NCBI GenBank assembly: GCA_024278345.1 | Contig: JAJRTK010000050.1 | Span: 1 to 19,702, forward strand | Source of the DNA: a bacterium | GTDB lineage: Bacteria; CSSED10-310; JAJRTK01 | DNA length: 19,702 bases | Direction of reading: 5' to 3' | Part shown: positions 14,217 through 19,702 of the stretch, piece by piece | Numbering within the stretch: position 1 is the stretch's first letter | How the letters are laid out: the number at the start of each line of letters is the position of its first letter | The notes under the pieces: generated by a model | The model's database searches: none | The model's input: only the letters and a program-made list of their open reading frames with translations | What the model was told of the DNA's origin: nothing | Translations under genes and position numbers: made by a program

Positions 14217-16517
14217 TTGGAGCGGTTGGTTCGGTTTTTTTTTGAGTTGATTCTGAGGTTCCGTTTGCTCGTGGCGCTGGGGCTCGCTTTGGCCACAGCC
14301 TGGTTCGCCTTCGAGTGCCGTGACCTTCGGATCGATTTTTCGGTGGAGCAGTATTTTCCCCACAACGACCCAGACAAGGAATTCTACGACCGGTACAAGG
14401 AAATTTTTCCCGACGAAGATACCGTGGGATTCGTCTTGGTAGAGGGTGAACTCTTTCAGCCCAAGAGCTTGAAAACTCTGGATCGGATAACGCGGAAACT
14501 CGAAGGACTGCTGGACATCGTCGAGAGCGTGACGAGTCTGACGAATGTGCAAACAGTGCGAAGCCTAGATGGCATCCTGGACACCGGCGGCAAGCTCCTT
14601 GCAAATTTTGGTCTTCCGCCCGATCAGATGGAAAAGGTGCGAAAAGAGATCCTGGGAGACCCTCTGTTGGCGGATCGCTTGATTTCGAAGGATGGCCGAA
14701 TTGCCGTCATCAGAGTGGGCCTTCGCCTCGACCGGAACACCGAGGAAGGGCGCGAGGCATTTGTGACGTCGCTCCACCAGGCAATGGCGGAGTTCCAAGA
14801 CAAAGGCTTCCGTATCACCGTGACGGGGCTGCCTGTAGTCAGAGCCGAGATCGTGAGGATGCTCGAAAAGGATCAGCAGCTCTTTGGCCTTGTCTTCTTG
14901 CTGGTGGTCATCTTGCTAGGGCTCTGTTTCCGCTCCGTGGCGGATGTCAGCGTTTCCGTGGGCGTGATCCTTCTCTCGGTGGTCTGGACCCTGGGCATGA
15001 TGGCGTACATGGGGTATCCAGTGACTTTCTTGTCCACGGTCACCCCCATCATCATCATGATCGTGGGGATCTCCGATGCCATCCATGTCATCGGTTGCTA
15101 CCGAGACCTCATTCCCCGGACCTCCAACGCGGAGGAAGCGCTCCTTCAAACCTTCCAGGAAATGTCCAGCGCCTGCCTTCTAACAAGTGTCACAACGGCT
15201 ATCGGTTTCTTGGCGCTCTTGGCTATGAATATCGAAGTGGCGGGACAATTCGGGCTGGCCACGGCATTTGGAGTTATGGCAGCGTACGTGCTGAACATGC
15301 TTTTCCTCCCGGTGGTCTATTCTTTTCTCCCGGCGCCCAAACAGAAAGTTGCGATGCTTGCTCCGACGACAGGAGATGTGGCCAGGTTCCTCTCGACGAC
15401 AGTCTTCTGGATCGAGAAGCGCCAGATTCCAATCTTGGTTGGGTTCGCCACATTTGCCTTGGTCTGCGGGATTTCGGCATCGAAGCTGGAAGCCCTGAGC
15501 TTGATGTATGGGGATTTAAAGGAATCCACCGACCTTTACAAACGAAACCAGTACGTGGACGAAAGATTCGGAGGCACACTTCCCTTGACCATTTTGTTCG
15601 AGGCGACCGGGGAGGATGACGAAGTCGTCTTGCGACCCGAGACGCTTCGTGCGATGAAACATCTGGCGGAATCACTGGAACGGGAGCCGGAAATCGGTGA
15701 CGCAGCCTCCATCGTGGAGCTCGTGGAAAAAGCGAATGCCGTGTTGCACGATGAAGAACCTGGCTCGCGGGCAATCCCAGATTCGGCCGCTCTTATTATG
15801 TCCGAGATCCAGCTTCTTGATCGGTCCCTCTACGCCGATCTTCTCTCGAGTGATTATCGGGCAGCGCAGGTTCGAGCACGGATCACGGATTGCGGATCGA
15901 AAAAGATGGCCGAAATCTTGCGCCGGCTCCGGCAGGAGATCGCAAAGATCCAAATCCCCGGGTTGAGTGTGGCCGCTACCGGCACCACCGTCTTTGTTCA
16001 GCGCGTGTTCGACGAGGTCGTCTACAGTCTGGTGGGCAGTTTGGGACTGGCGCTCATTCTAATCTTGGGGGTACTCGCGGCATTACTACGGAATTGGAGA
16101 TTGGTGACGGTAGCAATGATCGCCAATGCGTTGCCCGTACTTTTCGTCTTTGCGGCCCTCTGGTGGACAGGAAATTCCCTCAAGCCCGAAACCGTGCTCC
16201 TAGCGAGCATTGTTCTAGGTCTTGCCGTGGACGACACGATCCACGTGGTGGCTCGCCTGCGGATTGAGCGCCAGCGTTCCCAAAACCTGCCCGATGCACT
16301 TCGTGCCACCCTTTCCCGCACGGGGCTAGCAGCGGTGATGACGACGGCGATTCTTTCTGGCGGTTACATTTCGCTCTGTCTAGCCAGTTTTTACGGGTTA
16401 CATGATATGGGGGTCATGATATCAAGCGCCCTGCTGGTGGCATTGGTTTGCGATCTGATCTTATTGCCCGCGTGTCTTCTAGTGCTGGAGAAAAAGCCCA
16501 CAAAGAACCTGCCCTAA
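14217..16517 (+). CDS. RND-superfamily (MMPL/SSD-type) exporter
   Basis: A 766-residue inner-membrane transporter with the duplicated RND plan: one membrane segment (about 14-31), a large periplasmic domain, five more membrane segments, then the same again. The proton-relay region of the first half has VGISDAIHV (D287) in the fourth-segment position; the second half has LGLAVDDTIHVVARL (D672-D673). It is shorter than AcrB-type drug pumps and fits the MMPL/COG1033 group, which moves lipids and hydrophobic compounds (MmpL, HpnN-like). TTG 14217 follows a strong GAGGAGG. It is the last gene of the + strand block, 46 nt after the UbiA-like gene, so export of the lipid made by its neighbours is a reasonable guess. 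No periplasmic adaptor or outer-membrane channel is present in the window. Confidence 0.88.
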   Translation: MERLVRFFFELILRFRLLVALGLALATAWFAFECRDLRIDFSVEQYFPHNDPDKEFYDRYKEIFPDEDTVGFVLVEGELFQPKSLKTLDRITRKLEGLLDIVESVTSLTNVQTVRSLDGILDTGGKLLANFGLPPDQMEKVRKEILGDPLLADRLISKDGRIAVIRVGLRLDRNTEEGREAFVTSLHQAMAEFQDKGFRITVTGLPVVRAEIVRMLEKDQQLFGLVFLLVVILLGLCFRSVADVSVSVGVILLSVVWTLGMMAYMGYPVTFLSTVTPIIIMIVGISDAIHVIGCYRDLIPRTSNAEEALLQTFQEMSSACLLTSVTTAIGFLALLAMNIEVAGQFGLATAFGVMAAYVLNMLFLPVVYSFLPAPKQKVAMLAPTTGDVARFLSTTVFWIEKRQIPILVGFATFALVCGISASKLEALSLMYGDLKESTDLYKRNQYVDERFGGTLPLTILFEATGEDDEVVLRPETLRAMKHLAESLEREPEIGDAASIVELVEKANAVLHDEEPGSRAIPDSAALIMSEIQLLDRSLYADLLSSDYRAAQVRARITDCGSKKMAEILRRLRQEIAKIQIPGLSVAATGTTVFVQRVFDEVVYSLVGSLGLALILILGVLAALLRNWRLVTVAMIANALPVLFVFAALWWTGNSLKPETVLLASIVLGLAVDDTIHVVARLRIERQRSQNLPDALRATLSRTGLAAVMTTAILSGGYISLCLASFYGLHDMGVMISSALLVALVCDLILLPACLLVLEKKPTKNLP

Positions 16518-16574
16518 GCCCGGAACTCTTATCACGGATCGTCACGAGGCGGTCCTAGATGAGAGTTCTGGGCT
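16517..16574. terminator. probable bidirectional terminator between convergent genes
   Basis: Arms 16517-16533 and 16558-16574 pair as a 17-bp stem with 15 of 17 matches (core AACTCT / AGAGTT, ends AGCCC / GGGCT), with a 24-nt loop. It fills the gap between the RND gene stop (16515-16517) and the GNAT-like gene stop (16573-16575) and overlaps both stop codons. There is no strong T-tract on either side, and the loop is long. Confidence 0.55.
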
Positions 16575-17688
16575 AAAGCTCCTTTCGGTAAAGGACGTAT
16601 TCGCGGCTGGCCGCACCGGTTTTACTGTAGACCGTGGGTCCTTCCAGAGCCAGTGCGCCAATGGCCTCGCGATAGCCCAGCTCGAATGCTTTGTCGAAAA
16701 CGGGAGCCAAAAAGGTCTCCACCATTCCTTGGCGGCGGAACTCTTTTTTTAGAGCCATGGTGTGAAAAATCAAGCGCCGGGTTCCCCTGCGAGTTTTGCG
16801 AAAGAAGCTGAACTTTGAAAGAAGCCCGCTCCGGCCGTTCATGGCGCGGAGGGCCTCCGAATGGTCGGGATAGAGATAAGCCAGCGCCACGGGATCTCCC
16901 CGGGGCGAGACCACAAAGCAGACAAGCTCCGGATCGACGAGATGCCGCATTCCACTGTACAACGCCTGGAACTCCCCCATATCGATGGGGCTGTAGCCGG
17001 GATGTTCATGGAATGCCTCCACCAATAGGGCGTGGAGCTTCTCTAATTCCTCCTCGAAGCAATCAAGGTCGATGGGGGCCAGCCGAAAGCCTTCTTCCAA
17101 GATTTCGGGCCGGGCCATCTGGGTCGCGGCTGCACGCATTCCCAAGAGTTGCGCCTCACTGAGGTCCCAAGAATACCAGCGGCCCTTGGGAAGGAATCCA
17201 AAGTCGTCGAACAGCTCTGGGTAGTAACTGGGGTTGTAGGGCTCGCCATAGAAAGGCAAACGTCCAAAGCCGTTGGTCATCAAGCGGTAGGAATGCCAGA
17301 TGGAGAAGTTCATGGGGCCCCAAACTTCTTCCAGGCCACGATCCTGAAGCCACTGGCAAGCGGCGGATAGAACAGCATCGCTCCCTTCGCGCCACCTTAC
17401 GGATTCGTAGAATCCCACGACACCCACCGGCCTACCACCAGGCCGCAAGCGCTTGTTCCAAATGGCCGAACAGCGTGCCACAGGGCGATTCCCGTCAAAA
17501 GCAAGAAAACTGCGCATCGCTCCGTACTGGAAGAAAGGATTCTCCTCCGACAAGAGTCGCCGAAGCTCTTTTTTGAACGGGGGAATCCAAAGTCCGTCTC
17601 CTCGGTAGACCTCCCACGGAAGATCGATGAACTCTTTTAAGAGCTTGTCACTGCAGTCAAAGCTTTCCACACGCATCGGTTGGCCCAT
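16573..17688 (-). CDS. GNAT-superfamily acyltransferase-like protein
   Basis: A 371-residue soluble protein of a family usually annotated as GNAT-like of unknown substrate. The N-terminal part has the typical W-x-VYRGDGLWIPP block (about residues 25-38), NPFFQYG, and FLAFDGNRPVARCSAIWN, a GNAT-like strand set. The middle has GPMNFSIWHSYRLMTNGF followed by PYNPSYYPELFDDFGF. The C-terminal part has MALKKEFRRQGM-ETFL, the R/Q-x-x-G/A acyl-CoA pyrophosphate loop, and the terminal YVLYRKEL. ATG 17688 and ATG 17676 are both possible; neither has a clear ribosome site. It lies downstream of comM with 129 nt between. Nothing here identifies the acyl donor or acceptor. Confidence 0.8.
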   Translation of the reverse strand: MGQPMRVESFDCSDKLLKEFIDLPWEVYRGDGLWIPPFKKELRRLLSEENPFFQYGAMRSFLAFDGNRPVARCSAIWNKRLRPGGRPVGVVGFYESVRWREGSDAVLSAACQWLQDRGLEEVWGPMNFSIWHSYRLMTNGFGRLPFYGEPYNPSYYPELFDDFGFLPKGRWYSWDLSEAQLLGMRAAATQMARPEILEEGFRLAPIDLDCFEEELEKLHALLVEAFHEHPGYSPIDMGEFQALYSGMRHLVDPELVCFVVSPRGDPVALAYLYPDHSEALRAMNGRSGLLSKFSFFRKTRRGTRRLIFHTMALKKEFRRQGMVETFLAPVFDKAFELGYREAIGALALEGPTVYSKTGAASREYVLYRKEL

Positions 17689-17817
17689 CGAGTTCGGGGA
17701 ATCAGTTCAAGCCGCTCTAGCAGCTTCTAGAGATCGCCCCACCATCATAGTCGAGCCTCGGAAGAGGCGCAATCCGCACCGTGGCGTGATCTTCTTTTCC
17801 CAGGAATCTGCTCCGCG

Positions 17818-19335
17818 CTAAAGAGTGTAAAGCTCGTTGGCTCGGTAGCTCATGGCCTCCAGAAGATGTTTGGGCTCGATCTCATAGCCTTCCTCCAGAT
17901 CGGCTATGGTTCTGGCGACCCTCCAGACACGGTGGTACCCTCTGGCACTCAGCCCAAAGCGACTGCTTCCTTGACGAAGGCAACGGGCGGCTTCCTTGGA
18001 AAGTGGCGCGTATTCGTGAAGTTGGCGCTGTCCGAGACCTCCGTTTGAACCGGCCTGCCCCCTGGCCATTCGCCGCTTTCGACCTGAAACCACCAGCCCT
18101 CGAAGCTCAGCCGAAGATGCTGCCGGGGCCGCCGGCTCCAGACTTCCCAAATCTACTGAGTGCAGGCGAAGAATTAGATCGATCCGGTCAAGCAGAGGCC
18201 CGGAAATGCGGCCGAGGTATCGACTGACTTCCCTGGCGCTGCAACGGCATCCCCGATGTCCGCCGTCTCCGAAAAATCCGCACGGACAAGGGTTGAGCGC
18301 CGCGATCAAAAGAAAACGCGCCGGGAGGATCACGGAGCAACGAGCGCGTGTGATATGCACAAAGCCCTGCTCCAAAGGCTGTCGGAGAACCTCCAGAGTG
18401 CTTCGCCGAAATTCCGTAAGCTCATCCAAAAAAAGGACGCCGTTGTGAGCAAGACTCACTTCTCCCGGGCGCGGAAGACTGCCACCGCCCACAAGTCCCA
18501 CATCTGAGATAGAGTGGTGGGGGGCTCGAAACGGCCGGTCTAAGACCAATGGGATCTCAGGTTTTAGCATTCCGGCCGCGCTGTAGACCTTCGTGGTTTC
18601 CAGGATCTGCTCCTCTGTCAACCGAGGAAGTAATCCAGGAAGTCTTCGAGCGAGCATGGTTTTTCCCGATCCTGGCGCACCGAGCATTAAGAGATTGTGT
18701 CCTCCAGCCGCGGCAATGACGAGGGCCCGCTTGGCGCTTTCCTGGCCCAGAACCTGAGCCAAATCAGGCTGTCGCTGGCCAACGGGAGAATCATATTTCG
18801 TGGAACAGGTTGTTGGTGTCAGTGCCGATTCCCCACTGAGGTGATCGACGGCCTCTTTCAGATTTGCCACGCCGAACACGCGGACGCCACTCACGATGGC
18901 TGCTTCTTCCACACAGGCCTTTGGCAACAAGAGGTCCATGCCTTCCTGGCGTGCCAGGACAGCCGCTGCAAGAGCGCCTCGGGTGGGCCTTACCTCCGCC
19001 CCCAAAGCAAGCTCGCCAAGAACAAGGGAGCGCTTTCCAAAATCTAGAGGGAGTTTCCCCGAGGCGGCAAGGATTCCCAAGGCGATGGGAAGATCGTACA
19101 GGGCACCTTCTTTCTTCAGGTCGGCGGGAGCCAGACTGACCACCACGCGATCCATGGGGAAATCGTATTCGCAGTTTTGGATCGCGGATTTCACCCGATC
19201 TCTCGATTCTCGGACCGCGGCATCTGGAAGCCCAATGGTTGCATAAACTGGCATTCCGTAAGAGATGTCCACTTCGACGCTAACTTTTTGTGCATCGACT
19301 CCAACAATAGCGCAAGAGCTCACACTGGCAAGCAT
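17818..19335 (-). CDS. comM: YifB/ComM-family Mg-chelatase-like AAA+ ATPase
   Basis: A complete 505-residue protein. The N-terminal Lon-like ChlI domain has VEVDISYGMPVYATIGLPDAAVRES (20-44) and LAPADLKKEGALYDLPIALGIL (69-89). The AAA+ core has Walker A GAPGSGKT (219-226), RPFRAPHHSIS (268-276), Walker B VLFLDE (300-305), and LLDRIDL as sensor region. The NPCPCG and HRGCRCS cysteines (C350, C352, C363, C365) form the family's zinc-binding-like insertion. The C-terminal LSARGYHRVWRVARTIADLE block is also intact. ComM is a hexameric helicase that drives branch migration during integration of transformed DNA; most bacteria carry a homologue. ATG 19335 has AAGGAG (19341-19346) at 5-nt spacing. 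Confidence 0.95.
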   Translation of the reverse strand: MLASVSSCAIVGVDAQKVSVEVDISYGMPVYATIGLPDAAVRESRDRVKSAIQNCEYDFPMDRVVVSLAPADLKKEGALYDLPIALGILAASGKLPLDFGKRSLVLGELALGAEVRPTRGALAAAVLARQEGMDLLLPKACVEEAAIVSGVRVFGVANLKEAVDHLSGESALTPTTCSTKYDSPVGQRQPDLAQVLGQESAKRALVIAAAGGHNLLMLGAPGSGKTMLARRLPGLLPRLTEEQILETTKVYSAAGMLKPEIPLVLDRPFRAPHHSISDVGLVGGGSLPRPGEVSLAHNGVLFLDELTEFRRSTLEVLRQPLEQGFVHITRARCSVILPARFLLIAALNPCPCGFFGDGGHRGCRCSAREVSRYLGRISGPLLDRIDLILRLHSVDLGSLEPAAPAASSAELRGLVVSGRKRRMARGQAGSNGGLGQRQLHEYAPLSKEAARCLRQGSSRFGLSARGYHRVWRVARTIADLEEGYEIEPKHLLEAMSYRANELYTL

Positions 19336-19379
19336 GCTTTCTCCTTCACAGTTTCAGTTGTCCGTGGCAATAAGAAAGA

Positions 19380-19440
19380 AGCGTGCCAGTATCTACAGAA
19401 ATCTTCTAAATCTTCTAACGTATTAGTTTTTAATATATTT
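19380..19440 (-). promoter_or_regulatory. AT-rich stretch, likely comM promoter region
   Basis: The sequence from about 19380 to 19440 is strikingly AT-rich for this window (TAATATATTT and the direct repeat AAATCTTCT-AAATCTTCT). It lies 45-105 nt before the comM start. Several -35/-10 pairings can be drawn on the minus strand (for example TTAGAA-N17-TAGATA), none close to consensus. Confidence 0.35.
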
Positions 19441-19473
19441 CAAGCCAACGGAACACTATCTGTGGCCCCCGCG

Positions 19474-19548
19474 GTGTCAAGTTCTTTTCCAGTTTTGACA
19501 ACGCGCTTGACACTCGCCAGAACATTCATGAATTGGCAAGAATCTGGC
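19474..19548. promoter_or_regulatory. cluster of inverted repeats upstream of comM
   Basis: GTGTCAAG (19474-19481) and CTTGACAC (19506-19513) form a perfect 8-bp inverted repeat. GCCAGA (19516-19521) and TCTGGC (19543-19548) form a second, enclosing the perfect palindrome ATTCATGAAT (19524-19533). TTGACA recurs at 19495-19500 and 19507-19512. They could be operator sites for comM or a termination structure for the possible gene end at 19569; no T-run is present. Confidence 0.35.
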
Positions 19549-19568
19549 TCATCTTCTACAGTGAGGCC

Positions 19569-19702
19569 TTAGCATCCGAACAAGGAACCACGGATCAGCG
19601 GCACCACCTGGAGCCATCGTTTCTGCCGGCATTTTTTCAAGTCGTGGAGGGTGGTATCGCGCAGGTCGCCTGCCGGAGTACGTCTTATGCCTACGGGGGC
19701 CC
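19569..19702 (-). CDS. possible 3' end of a gene cut by the window edge
   Basis: On the minus strand one frame is open from the window edge for 43 codons to a TAA at 19571-19569. The peptide has protein-like composition (for example DLRDTTLHDLKKCRQKRWLQ and ends IRGSLFGC). I do not recognise it. A second minus-strand frame is also open over much of this stretch, so coding here is only possible, not shown. If real, it lies upstream of comM in the same direction. Confidence 0.3.
   Translation of the reverse strand, partial: APVGIRRTPAGDLRDTTLHDLKKCRQKRWLQVVPLIRGSLFGC

Noticed and set aside
19370-19400. Sigma54 promoter before comM (TGGCACG followed by TTTCTT on the minus strand)
   Set aside because: The -24 half looks good, but the -12 half lacks the required GC.
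19177-19572. Plus-strand open frame at the comM start and upstream region
   Set aside because: It overlaps the intact comM N-terminus, and its ending runs through the AT-rich and inverted-repeat region; no motif seen.

Overview
The window comes from a diderm, LPS-making bacterium with moderately GC-rich DNA. LpxC (lipid A synthesis) points to an outer membrane, and the signal-peptide-bearing, exosortase-family and RND-type proteins point to a developed cell surface. The sequence alone does not fix the phylum. Desulfobacterota or a related environmental diderm lineage would fit, but that is only a guess. No rRNA, tRNA, CRISPR array, integrase or transposase was seen.

Region 1 (1-8264, + strand) is one long co-directional block. 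It opens with a 5'-incomplete TPR protein whose start is made of perfect 42-bp tandem repeats. A secreted TolB-like beta-propeller protein follows, then a complete peptide-type (Dpp/Opp) ABC importer: binding protein, two permeases and two ATPases. The binding protein carries what looks like a bacterial SH3 domain inserted in its middle, which is unusual for SBP family 5. Several genes start with GTG behind good Shine-Dalgarno sites, and stops and starts are close or overlapping.

Region 2 (8297-10134, - strand) holds rlmN followed by lpxC, overlapping by 7 nt, and converges on region 1.

Region 3 (10401-16517, + strand) starts from a divergent intergenic region with rlmN. It runs: exosortase/archaeosortase-family protein; an overlapping small membrane protein that looks like a catalytically degenerate exosortase relative; alpha/beta hydrolase; CDP-archaeol synthase-like (CarS/DUF46) protein; UbiA-superfamily prenyltransferase-like protein; and an RND/MMPL-type exporter. 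Nearly everything here is membrane-embedded. The set reads as a lipid or surface-assembly module: prenyl transfer and CDP-lipid activation in the membrane, an exporter, and a sorting transpeptidase pair. This grouping is the best candidate for an undescribed system.

Region 4 (16573-19702, - strand) has a GNAT-like acyltransferase and comM (YifB), facing region 3 across an imperfect inverted repeat that probably terminates both transcripts. Upstream of comM is about 230 bp with an AT-rich stretch and nested inverted repeats, then a possible 3' end of another minus-strand gene cut by the window edge.
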